A stretch of 64,000 nucleotides of DNA, taken from assembly GCA_011082265.1 (NCBI GenBank), contig CP049781.1, positions 1,178,001 to 1,242,000 of the forward strand, written 5' to 3'. Position 1 is the stretch's first letter, and each line of letters begins with the position of its first letter. This document shows, one piece after another, positions 42,804 through 50,939 of the stretch. The notes under the pieces were generated by a model that was not told where the DNA came from, did not search any database, and was given only the letters and a program-made list of their open reading frames with translations. Made by a program: the position numbers and the translations under genes. Source of the DNA: Candidatus Lachnocurva vaginae. GTDB taxonomy: Bacteria > Bacillota > Clostridia > Lachnospirales > Lachnospiraceae.

Positions 42804-43259
42804 CTATGTATTTATTAATTTCTTATAATCTTCTATCGATTGAGTTGCCTTTAGTTTCTCTACAATCTCTTCATTCATCAGTAAATCCATTAAATTTTGA
42901 ATATTTTTCAAATGTTCATCTGAATTTTTAGCTGCTAATGTGAAGAACAAAATTGCCTTATGCTCCTGCCCATCTTTCTCATCTATAAAAGTTACAGGCT
43001 CTTTAAATTTTGTAAAACTTATCCCTGTTCCTAATACTCCCGGATTATTTGACATTGCATGTGGCATACAAACTCCAGGAATAATTACTATATAAGGCCC
43101 ATTATCTTTTACGCTTTGAATGATAGCATCCACATATTGATCCGTAACTATTTTTTGCTTTTTAAGAGCATGACAAGACATCTTAATTGCTTCTTCCCAA
43201 TCCTTAGGAGATTTTTCAGGGTAGTATATCAAATTATGATCATAAAAATACTGTAGCAT
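42804..43259 (-). CDS. ulaC: PTS ascorbate-type IIA component (UlaC)
   Basis: 151 residues of the mannitol/fructose-type IIA family, with phosphorylated His67 in PGVCMPHAMSNN. It accepts phosphate from HPr and passes it to IIB. The true start is the ATG at 43259 with AAGGCAGG, 16 bp after the ulaG stop. The longer frame up to 43388 overlaps ulaG and is not used. Gene order G-C-A-B-D-E-F differs from the split ulaG/ulaABCDEF organisation of E. coli. Confidence 0.93.
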   Translation of the reverse strand: MLQYFYDHNLIYYPEKSPKDWEEAIKMSCHALKKQKIVTDQYVDAIIQSVKDNGPYIVIIPGVCMPHAMSNNPGVLGTGISFTKFKEPVTFIDEKDGQEHKAILFFTLAAKNSDEHLKNIQNLMDLLMNEEIVEKLKATQSIEDYKKLINT

Positions 43260-43275
43260 AAGCCTGCCTTCTTTC

Positions 43276-44352
43276 TTATAAGAACGCATCATATGGTAAA
43301 TCATTTTCATAATCAAAAGCATCATGAAATCCGCGGTCATACATATATTCAAAATGATCCATATCCGCCGGGAAATTATATCTGCCACCTACTTGCCAAA
43401 TGAACGGTTTAAATTTATAGTTCATACGGTCTTTACGATACTTCCAAAGATAAAGAATTTCTTTAGGGTCAGACATAAAGTTTGTCCAAATATCATAATG
43501 TGTAGGTATAACTACTTTTGCTCTAAGTGCTTCTCCTACCTTCAGTACATCAGAAGAAGTTAATTTATCTGTAATTCCTATAGGATTTTCTCCATATGCT
43601 ACGCACGCAATGTCAATATCATGTTCTTTCCCATGCTTTACATACATATTGGAATAATGCGAATCACCTGCATGATAAACTGAGCCTCCCTCCGTTTTTA
43701 CTAAATAATTCAAAGCAAGTTCATTCATATCACGAACAGGTTTTCCTTTTAAGCTTTCCTCAGGGTCATCAACAGTTAATAGCATTGTTCTATCAAATGA
43801 TTCCAAACCTACAACTTCAACATCTTTAACTTTTACACTCTCATTCGGATGCAATACTACAATACGTTCTTTAGGTACTCCCCAACTAATCCATTTGTCT
43901 GCAACATCTTTAGGTCCTACAAACTTAGCATTAGGGCAATTTCGAGTAACTACTGCCGCTGTAGTCTGATCCAGATGATCAGAATGAGAATGAGTAACAC
44001 ATAAAACATCAATATCTTTTACTTCGAAAGGGTCTATAACAAATGGCTGATTTCTACGATTCGGTTGTAAAGCTCTAACACCCGACATTCTCATCATTTG
44101 ATGACCTTTTTTCATTTGTCCGCTTCCAATTGTTTGTTTTCCCGTTTGGTTCCACATATCAATAACAACATTCGTTCCGTGATCAGATTTTATCCAAATT
44201 CCCATATTTCCTAGCCACCACATAGACAAGCTCTTCTTTGGAACTTCAGCTGCTGCAATTTCTTCATTTAACCATGTTCCCCACTCCGGAAAAATGTTTT
44301 TCAACCACATATCCTTTGTAATTTCATTTATATTTTTTGCAAAATTTGCCAT
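43276..44352 (-). CDS. ulaG: L-ascorbate-6-phosphate lactonase (UlaG)
   Basis: 358 residues, metallo-beta-lactamase fold. It opens the lactone ring of L-ascorbate 6-phosphate to 3-keto-L-gulonate 6-phosphate. Metal-binding HSHSDHLD is at 121-128 (His121, His123, Asp125, His126), and HAGDSHYSNMY and PTHYDIWTNF carry further ligands. The N-terminal MSMWWLGNMGIWIKS-type segment matches the family. AAGGAGG precedes the ATG. It is the first gene of the operon, so uptake and catabolism are expressed together. Confidence 0.96.
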   Translation of the reverse strand: MANFAKNINEITKDMWLKNIFPEWGTWLNEEIAAAEVPKKSLSMWWLGNMGIWIKSDHGTNVVIDMWNQTGKQTIGSGQMKKGHQMMRMSGVRALQPNRRNQPFVIDPFEVKDIDVLCVTHSHSDHLDQTTAAVVTRNCPNAKFVGPKDVADKWISWGVPKERIVVLHPNESVKVKDVEVVGLESFDRTMLLTVDDPEESLKGKPVRDMNELALNYLVKTEGGSVYHAGDSHYSNMYVKHGKEHDIDIACVAYGENPIGITDKLTSSDVLKVGEALRAKVVIPTHYDIWTNFMSDPKEILYLWKYRKDRMNYKFKPFIWQVGGRYNFPADMDHFEYMYDRGFHDAFDYENDLPYDAFL

Positions 44353-44585
44353 TTCTTGATACCTCCTTATATAGATATTTAACTACCCTTGTGATTTTAT
44401 TATATGAACAACTTTAAGAGTTTTAAATGCATATTTATGTGCGTTTGTGTTGTTTTATGATTCTTTTATGTTATTTCCGAACATTTTATTTATTTTATTA
44501 AAAAATATGATATGATGTATATACATATATAATTGTAATAGTATTATTTCTAAATATTTATTTATTATTTCAAAGGATTATTAAT
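44353..44585. promoter_or_regulatory. Divergent control region between ulaG and the DeoR-type regulator
   Basis: The ula operon and its regulator gene start away from each other across 233 bp. The plus strand has TATGATATGATG near 44507-44518 as a candidate -10 for the regulator gene. The minus strand near 44425-44475 carries repeated CATAAA and ACAACACAAACG-like stretches that could be DeoR-family operators. The operator assignment is a guess from position. Confidence 0.5.
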
Positions 44586-45401
44586 ATGAAAAATTCATCT
44601 CAAAAAATTTATCAAAGACATCAATATATTGAAAAATTACTACAGGATGCTGATCAAAATCAGCTCTATGTAAAGGAATTGGCTTTAAAGTGTAATGTTT
44701 CTCTTATGACTATGAGAAGAGATTTATCTACTCTGGAAATGATGGGTATTGTAACCAGACTTCATGGATATGTTAAATTAAATAATAATTATAAATTTAA
44801 AGACGACGTAAAAGTTAATTCCACCATAGAAAAAATAAAATTAGCAATTTCAAGTATGGCTGCCAACTTTATTCATAATGGTGATACAGTATTTATCAAT
44901 ACAAGCTCTACTGCTCTTTATACGTTATCTTTTTTACATAATAAACTAGTAAATATAATAACTAATAATTTACGTATATATGAACAGATACATAATAATT
45001 CATTAAATCCGGCATCTACTGTTTTAATTACTGGTGGCGAACTAAGATTACCAAAAGAGGCTTTAACTGGAGATATATCTGAAGAATCAGTAAAGAAAGT
45101 AATAAGTGATATAGCTATAATAGGTTGCTCTGGTTTTAGTTTAAAAAATGGAATAACCACAGGTAATTTAAATGAATCTAAAATCAATCGTATTATGATT
45201 GAGCAAACAAAAGGTCAAGTTATAGTCGTAGCTGATTATCGCAAAATAAACCATGACTCTTCCTTCTTTGTTGCTAACTCAAGCTCTGTAGATCTTTTAA
45301 TAACAGATGAATTTGCAGATGTTAAAGCCATTAATGAAATGACTGAAGCCGGTCTTCAGGTTATTCAAGTTAATATCAATCATGATATTTTTAAGAATTA
45401 G
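44586..45401 (+). CDS. DeoR-family repressor of the ula operon (UlaR-like)
   Basis: 271 residues. N-terminal DeoR winged helix (YVKELALKCNVSLMTMRRDLSTLEMMGIVTRLHGYVKL, about 25-65) and C-terminal sugar-phosphate sensing domain of the isomerase fold (NTSSTALYTLSFL, TGGELRLPKEALTGD, IIGCSGFSLKNGITTGN, VADYRKI). DeoR-family proteins of this kind release DNA when a phosphorylated sugar binds. It is divergent from ulaG, so it most likely controls that operon and responds to an ascorbate-pathway intermediate. CAAAGGA precedes the ATG. Confidence 0.9.
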   Translation: MKNSSQKIYQRHQYIEKLLQDADQNQLYVKELALKCNVSLMTMRRDLSTLEMMGIVTRLHGYVKLNNNYKFKDDVKVNSTIEKIKLAISSMAANFIHNGDTVFINTSSTALYTLSFLHNKLVNIITNNLRIYEQIHNNSLNPASTVLITGGELRLPKEALTGDISEESVKKVISDIAIIGCSGFSLKNGITTGNLNESKINRIMIEQTKGQVIVVADYRKINHDSSFFVANSSSVDLLITDEFADVKAINEMTEAGLQVIQVNINHDIFKN

Positions 45402-45448
45402 CTGATACTATATGATATCATTTTCTTTATTATATTATCAGCTTTTTC
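45400..45448 (+). terminator. Terminator of the DeoR-type regulator gene
   Basis: AGCTGATA pairs with TATCAGCT across a 28-nt loop region and is followed by TTTTTC. It starts at the stop codon itself. Confidence 0.7.
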
Positions 45449-45479
45449 TTATATATTATATATCGTTAGATATTAAAAT

Positions 45480-45602
45480 TGCTGCATCAATGTCTATTGC
45501 TATAAGTTTAAAATTGCTGCATTAATGTCTATTCCTATATGTTTATAATTGCTGCATTAATGTCTATTCCTATAAGTTTATAATTCATATAAGTACTACT
45601 AT
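45480..45602 (-). pseudogene. Decayed HAD-phosphatase start, amplified three times
   Basis: Three 35-bp tandem units (starting near 45481, 45516 and 45551) followed by a leader-like stretch. On the minus strand the rightmost unit reads ATGAATTATAAACTTATAGG, nearly identical to the start of the HAD gene at 35724 including its 5' leader (AAGTAC next to the start). The reading frame breaks after the first unit. It is best explained as the remnant of a third HAD-phosphatase copy whose start was tandemly duplicated. Confidence 0.75.
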
Positions 45603-45609
45603 ATTCATT

Positions 45610-46425
45610 TCAAATATTCATAATATGCCTTATTGCTCTTCCTACTCCATTGTTGCTATTATCCGAAGTTATATATTTTGCAAGCCTTTTTATCTCATCT
45701 TCTGCATTATCCATAGCTATAGGAAATCCTACAATTTTCAGCATTTCCTTATCATTATCGCCGTCACCTATTCCTATTGTCTGATTTTGTGATATTCTTA
45801 AAATTTTTAATAACTTTAAAAGACCGGTAGCTTTTGTAACATTTTCTGCAGTAATTTCAATGGCGGGATTTACACCATATGCAAAAGTAAGCGGTAAATC
45901 CTTCAATTCTTCATAAGCACTTTTACGTTCTTCATAAGATCTAAAATATAAGTCTATCTTCGGCATAGCATCATATTTTTTTGCTTCTTGTGCCATGCTG
46001 TCAACTTTTCTTGTGATCTCCATAAACATAGGCTTATATTCAGCCATGCCGAAAATTTCCATTTGCACAACATCTTTTTTTGCTACAACACTTGCTTTTT
46101 CCTCTAAGAAATGAGACATTGCCCTATAATTGTCGGCAATTTCTACAATCTTTTCTATATACGGTTTTTTTATATACTCCCTATGTATGACTTTTCTTTC
46201 GATACAATCATAAATAATCGCTCCGCTGCAGCAAACAGCATATTTTATCATAGGAAGAATATCAAAATACATTGTAAGTTCATCTATTGATCGTCCAGTG
46301 CAATATACAACATCCGCTCCATTTTCCGTAGCCATTTTTATATCAGAAATTGTATCTTTGTCAATTGTTTTATCGGGTTTTAAAAGTGTTCCATCCATGT
46401 CTACCGCTATAAGTTTGTATTTCAT
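45610..46425 (-). CDS. Cof-type HAD-IIB phosphatase (paralogue 2)
   Basis: 271 residues. HAD motif I is IAVDMDGTLL, motif II YCTGRS, and motif IV GIGDGDNDKEM. It aligns without large gaps to the protein at 34906-35724, with more than half of the positions identical by eye. The ATG at 46425 with GAGAGATAT matches the paralogue start; the frame to 46452 does not. It lies downstream of the second PTS module as its paralogue lies downstream of the first. Confidence 0.9.
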   Translation of the reverse strand: MKYKLIAVDMDGTLLKPDKTIDKDTISDIKMATENGADVVYCTGRSIDELTMYFDILPMIKYAVCCSGAIIYDCIERKVIHREYIKKPYIEKIVEIADNYRAMSHFLEEKASVVAKKDVVQMEIFGMAEYKPMFMEITRKVDSMAQEAKKYDAMPKIDLYFRSYEERKSAYEELKDLPLTFAYGVNPAIEITAENVTKATGLLKLLKILRISQNQTIGIGDGDNDKEMLKIVGFPIAMDNAEDEIKRLAKYITSDNSNNGVGRAIRHIMNI

Positions 46426-46656
46426 ATATCTCTCATATAATCCAATTATCAAGTTTGATGATTGAACTTTTTCCTTTCTTTAGAACTTTAACCGGGTATT
46501 TTCTTCTATTTTTTATATTATTAAGGTGTTTTGGATTTATTTTTATTTTAATGATTACACAACTTAATACTCATACATTATATATATAATATAGGCATTA
46601 TTATATCATTATAACCATTTATTTATAATATTTTTATCGCATACATTCGCTAAATA
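46426..46656. other. Spacer upstream of the HAD gene
   Basis: AT-rich DNA between the second HAD gene and the terminator of the PTS module. It must carry the HAD promoter; no convincing paired -35 and -10 boxes or operator could be singled out. Confidence 0.5.
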
Positions 46657-46700
46657 TAAAAATGCCAAACATGCTTAAAAACAACATGTTCGGCATTTTT
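46657..46700 (-). terminator. Terminator of the second PTS module
   Basis: In the minus direction AAAAATGCCGAACATGTTG and AAGCATGTTTGGCATTTTT form a stem of about 15 bp with a wobble, followed by T residues. Sequence and placement resemble the terminator at 35786-35829 after module 1. Confidence 0.88.
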
Positions 46701-46737
46701 ATTTCTGTTTATTTATACGAAAATGAGTATATATAAT

Positions 46738-48102
46738 TTATTTATTTCCATTTTTAGATGTTTTATTCTTTCCTAAAAATGTTAATACGAACATAACTGC
46801 AAGTACTACTATAACACCGATAGTTACAGCCATTGTACCACCATGTTTAGCTAAAGTTCCTAAGTAAATTCCCGAAACACCGAAATCTGCATCCGAGAAT
46901 GTTGAGCCTTGGAAACCTAAGTTGCCTAATACCGGCATTAAAAAAATCGGTAAGAAACTGATTAAAATACCTTGGCAGAAGGAACCTATGACAGATCCTC
47001 TCACACCACCTGAAGCATTACCTATTACACCGGCAGTTGCTCCACAGAAGAAATGAGGTACAACTCCCGGGAGAACTACAACTGTTCCACTCGCAATCAT
47101 AATTGCCATACTTACAAGACCACCAATAAAGCTTGAAATAAATCCTATTAAAACCGCATTAGGTGCATATGGATAAACTATAGGACAATCCAATGCAGGT
47201 TTTGAATTTGGCACTAATTTCTCTGAAATTCCTTTGAAAGCAGGGACAATTTCATTAAGAATCATACGAACACCTGTAAGGATTACTGTAACACCTGCCG
47301 CAAATGTTCCACCTTTAACTATTGCCCAAATAAACGGATTTTTTCCATCACTTAAATTTTTCATAATCCATACAGGATTTGCGAAACATATAACTACTAC
47401 ATAGAATAAAATCATTGATAAAGCGATACTTACCGTACTATCTCTAAGAAATGCAATACTCTTAGGAAATTGAATATCTTCCGTAGATTTTGATTTATCA
47501 CCTATTTTTTCACCTATAAATCCACTGAGCCAATATCCTACAGAGCTGAAATGACCTAAAGCAACCCCGTCATTTCCTGTCAATTGAACTACATATTTAT
47601 GTACAATTGAAGGGAATACAGCCATACAAATTCCAAGAGCTAACCCTCCAACTAATATTAAAGGTACTGTAGAAAATCCTGCTACAGACATAATAACAGC
47701 AAACATGCAAGCTAAATATAATGTATGATGTCCTGTTAAGAAAATATATTTAAATTTAGTAAAACGAGCTACTAATATGTTAAAAATCATTCCTGCAAGC
47801 ATGATTAAAGCTGTTGTTGTTCCATACTGTTTTAAAGCTACAGATATAATAGCTTCGTTGTTTGGGACAACCCCCTGCATATGGAATACATGTTTAAACA
47901 AATCTCCGAACGGAGAAATTGATGATACTATGATATCAGCTCCTGATGTAACTACTAAAAATCCAACAAATGTCTTTATTCCTCCAACTACAACGTTTGT
48001 AAAAGATTTTTTCTGTAAAACATTCCCTAATATTGCTATAAGTGAAACTAATATAGCAGGCGTACTAACAATATCAATGATTACCTTTAAAGCTCCATTC
48101 AT
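46738..48102 (-). CDS. PTS ascorbate-type IIC permease (module 2)
   Basis: 454 residues with about ten membrane segments, SgaT/UlaA family. It has SFTNVVVGGIKTFVGFLVV, GTTTALIMLAGMIFNILVARF, GHFSSVGYWLSGFIGEKIG, IVYPYAPNAVLIGFISSF and HFFCGATAGVIGNASGG. It is clearly diverged from the UlaA at 41306-42784, so the substrate may differ. The ATG at 48102 follows GAGGAGG; the frame to 48141 is leader. No UlaD, UlaE, UlaF or UlaG homologue accompanies it. It is the last gene of its operon. Confidence 0.92.
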   Translation of the reverse strand: MNGALKVIIDIVSTPAILVSLIAILGNVLQKKSFTNVVVGGIKTFVGFLVVTSGADIIVSSISPFGDLFKHVFHMQGVVPNNEAIISVALKQYGTTTALIMLAGMIFNILVARFTKFKYIFLTGHHTLYLACMFAVIMSVAGFSTVPLILVGGLALGICMAVFPSIVHKYVVQLTGNDGVALGHFSSVGYWLSGFIGEKIGDKSKSTEDIQFPKSIAFLRDSTVSIALSMILFYVVVICFANPVWIMKNLSDGKNPFIWAIVKGGTFAAGVTVILTGVRMILNEIVPAFKGISEKLVPNSKPALDCPIVYPYAPNAVLIGFISSFIGGLVSMAIMIASGTVVVLPGVVPHFFCGATAGVIGNASGGVRGSVIGSFCQGILISFLPIFLMPVLGNLGFQGSTFSDADFGVSGIYLGTLAKHGGTMAVTIGVIVVLAVMFVLTFLGKNKTSKNGNK

Positions 48103-48151
48103 ATTTTTCCTCCTCAAATTATTATTGAATACTCTATTCAATATAAATTTT

Positions 48152-48442
48152 CTATTCTATAATTTTCTTTTCTTTCAAAATATCTTTAACAGCTTGTCTT
48201 AATTCTTCTATGTCTATAATACTGTTAAGAATTTTTACTTCTCCCAAATTCTGAACAGAATTTTCCAAATCCTTGCCACAAATCCATACATCAGCCTGTC
48301 CTGCAGAAGCACTTCCTAAATCTGTATGAGCTACAGAAACCTTATTTTCTACCCCAAGTTCCTTTAATATGGTTTGTATATTCATTTCAACCATAAAACT
48401 GGTTCCAAGACCTGAACCGCAAACTGTCATTAATCTAAGCAT
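48152..48442 (-). CDS. PTS ascorbate-type IIB component (module 2)
   Basis: 96 residues of the lactose/ascorbate IIB fold with the phosphorylated Cys8 in MTVCGSGLGTSFMVE. It relays phosphate from the adjacent IIA to the sugar. GAGGAGG precedes the ATG. It lies between the IIA (21 bp) and IIC (49 bp) genes. Confidence 0.93.
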   Translation of the reverse strand: MLRLMTVCGSGLGTSFMVEMNIQTILKELGVENKVSVAHTDLGSASAGQADVWICGKDLENSVQNLGEVKILNSIIDIEELRQAVKDILKEKKIIE

Positions 48443-48462
48443 TTTATATTACCTCCTCACTG

Positions 48463-48900
48463 TTAATTGAACAATTGATAAAATTCCTTATACCCGCTTA
48501 CATTTTTTAACTTTTCAACATTTTTATCATCTCTAAGAAAAATTGTTAACTCCTGTAATGCGGATAAATGACTCTCACTGTCAGCTGCCGCTATCATAAA
48601 TAAAACTGTTACCTCTTGATCTGCCTGATCAAGCAGATATATAGGATATTTTAAAACCATAAGCCCCATAGCTGTTCTGTTAACACCATCCTCAGGACGA
48701 GCATGCGGTATTGCAATTCCTTTCCCCAAATTTATAAATGGTCCGTACTCTTCCACTTTACTAATCATCGCATCAACATACTTTTCCTCAACAGCTTTTG
48801 AATCAATCAAGGGCTTAGCCAGCTGTTTTATCGCCTCCTTCCATCCCATCTTCTTTTCTGAAATCTGAAAAGTTTCATTTGTAATTAACTCTGTAATCAT
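48463..48900 (-). CDS. PTS IIA component (module 2)
   Basis: 145 residues of the mannitol/fructose-type IIA family. His66 in LGKGIAIPHARPEDGV is the phosphorylation site. Compared with UlaC of module 1 it keeps the canonical IPHARPE box. AGAAGG precedes the ATG. It follows the second transketolase by 20 bp. Confidence 0.93.
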   Translation of the reverse strand: MITELITNETFQISEKKMGWKEAIKQLAKPLIDSKAVEEKYVDAMISKVEEYGPFINLGKGIAIPHARPEDGVNRTAMGLMVLKYPIYLLDQADQEVTVLFMIAAADSESHLSALQELTIFLRDDKNVEKLKNVSGYKEFYQLFN

Positions 48901-48920
48901 ACAAACCTTCTTTTCTTGTG

Positions 48921-50915
48921 TTATAACATTTTATACTCTTTAACTACATTATCAACTGTGTAACCAAATTCCTCATAAACTTGTTGTCCGTCTCCACAAA
49001 TACCAAATGTATTAATTCCAAGTGCTTTCCCGTATGTACCATAATATTTTGCAAGCCCCGGATCGCAGCTTGCCTCAACAACCAATCTCTTTATAACAGA
49101 CTTAGGTATTACTTTTTCCTTATATTCATTTGACTGCTTGTCAAATAATTCCGTACTTGGCATCGATATAACAGATACATCTATTCCTTCTTTTAATAAC
49201 TTTTTCTGTGCCAAAACCGACAATGAAACTTCAGATCCTGTAGCTATAATAAGTCCGTCAGGTTTATCTGATTTTGAAGGAGAAACAATATATGCTCCCC
49301 TTTTCACTCCTTCCTTTGCCAATTTTTCAGTTCCTTCCAATACTGGTAAATCTTGTCTAGATAAAGCTAAAATAGTTGGAGTTTTTTCTGATTGTAAAGC
49401 AAATTTCCAAGCAGCAAGTGTTTCATTAGGATCGGCTGGTCTCATCGTAACTAAGTTAGGCATAGCCCTATAACTTGCAAAATGCTCAATCGGCTCATGT
49501 GTTGCACCGTCACGCCCCAAAATTACAGAATCATGTGTGAACACATATATTGCTGGAATCTGTGCAAGAGCTGCCAATCTTATTGCTGGGCGAAGATAAT
49601 CGGAAAAGACTAAAAATGTTCCGCAGTAAGACCACGTACCACCGTGAAGCAATATTCCATTTAATATAGCACCCATAGCAAATTCTCTTACTCCATACCA
49701 AATATTTCTTCCTTCATAACTTTCTGGTTGAAAATCTTTTTCATTTTCAATATTCGTCTTGTTAGACCTTGCGAGATCCGCAGAACCTCCCCAAAATGTT
49801 TTTATTTTCTTAGCTAAAGCATTAATAATTCTATGACTCGTATTACGCGAAGACTCTTTATCTCCTATCTTATAGGTTGGAAAAGTATCTGCAAAATCTT
49901 TCGGCAATTTCTTATTTATAGAGCTTAATAATTCTTCTGCTAATTTTGTCTCTTTTTTCTTATATTCTTCAAATAATTTATTCCATTTTTCTTCTTCTTT
50001 TGCACCGCGGTTTTTAACTTCTTCTTTATATAATGCATAAACTTCATCTGGTACATGAAATGTATCTTTATACTTCCACTTATAATTATCTCTTGCAATC
50101 TGAATACCTTCTTTACCGATAGGATCGCTATGTGCAAAGCAAGTACCAGCATTAGGCATACCATAGCCTATTTGTGTTTTAATTTGAATAATAGAAGGTT
50201 TATGCAAAACTTTTTGTGCCTCTTTTATGGCCTTTAAAATATCATCCATGTTGTTTCCATCTTCAACTCTAATATAATGCCATCCGTAAGCCTTGTACTT
50301 CATTTCAATATCATCGGTAAATACTTTATTTGTAAATCCGTCTAATTGCACATCATTTGAATCATAAAGCACTATAAGTTTACCTAATTTTAAATGACCT
50401 GCAAGACTTGAAGCTTCTTGACAAACCCCCTCTTCTAAATCTCCATCTCCTGCAATAACATAAGTGTAATGATTAACTACTTTAAAATCTTTTGTATTAA
50501 ATTGTGCAGCTAAATGAGCTTCAGCCATAGCCATTCCTACAGCAGTTGCAAAACCTTGACCTAAAGGGCCTGTAGTAGTTTCCACTCCCTTGGTATGAGT
50601 CACTTCTGGATGTCCTGGAGTTTTTGATTTAAAACTTCTAAACTGTTTTAAATCATCTATTGTAAGTCCGAATCCTGACAAATGAAGCAACGAATAAATT
50701 AGAGGTGATGCATGGCCTGATGACAAAACAAATCTATCTCTATTAAACCATTTTGGGTTATCGGGATTTACTCTTAAAACCTTAGTCCACAAAGCATGTG
50801 CCATAGAAGCCTGATCAACAGGTGCCCCTGCATGCCCTGCTCCTGCCTGTTCAACTTGGTCTAAACTCAACATGCGAATAGTACTTACCGCTAGTTTATC
50901 TATATCATTAAACAT
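48921..50915 (-). CDS. Transketolase (module 2)
   Basis: 664 residues, full-length transketolase. It has QAGAGHAGAPVDQASMAHALW at the start, TGPLGQGFATAVGMA, the ThDP motif GDGDLEEGVCQEA ... DSNDVQLDG, DSVILGRDGATHEPIEHFAS and RPADPNE. It differs from Tkt of module 1 at many positions, for example in the first substrate-binding segment, so it is not a recent copy. GAAAGGAG precedes the ATG. It is co-transcribed with PTS genes, which suggests that the imported sugar enters as a pentose or related phosphate. Confidence 0.95.
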   Translation of the reverse strand: MFNDIDKLAVSTIRMLSLDQVEQAGAGHAGAPVDQASMAHALWTKVLRVNPDNPKWFNRDRFVLSSGHASPLIYSLLHLSGFGLTIDDLKQFRSFKSKTPGHPEVTHTKGVETTTGPLGQGFATAVGMAMAEAHLAAQFNTKDFKVVNHYTYVIAGDGDLEEGVCQEASSLAGHLKLGKLIVLYDSNDVQLDGFTNKVFTDDIEMKYKAYGWHYIRVEDGNNMDDILKAIKEAQKVLHKPSIIQIKTQIGYGMPNAGTCFAHSDPIGKEGIQIARDNYKWKYKDTFHVPDEVYALYKEEVKNRGAKEEEKWNKLFEEYKKKETKLAEELLSSINKKLPKDFADTFPTYKIGDKESSRNTSHRIINALAKKIKTFWGGSADLARSNKTNIENEKDFQPESYEGRNIWYGVREFAMGAILNGILLHGGTWSYCGTFLVFSDYLRPAIRLAALAQIPAIYVFTHDSVILGRDGATHEPIEHFASYRAMPNLVTMRPADPNETLAAWKFALQSEKTPTILALSRQDLPVLEGTEKLAKEGVKRGAYIVSPSKSDKPDGLIIATGSEVSLSVLAQKKLLKEGIDVSVISMPSTELFDKQSNEYKEKVIPKSVIKRLVVEASCDPGLAKYYGTYGKALGINTFGICGDGQQVYEEFGYTVDNVVKEYKML

Positions 50916-50939
50916 TCATTTCTCCTTTCACAGATTATC

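Noticed and set aside
46657..46700. Riboswitch or mobile repeat common to the two PTS terminators
   Set aside because: The likeness to 35786-35829 is limited to the stem; both behave as ordinary terminators after paralogous modules.
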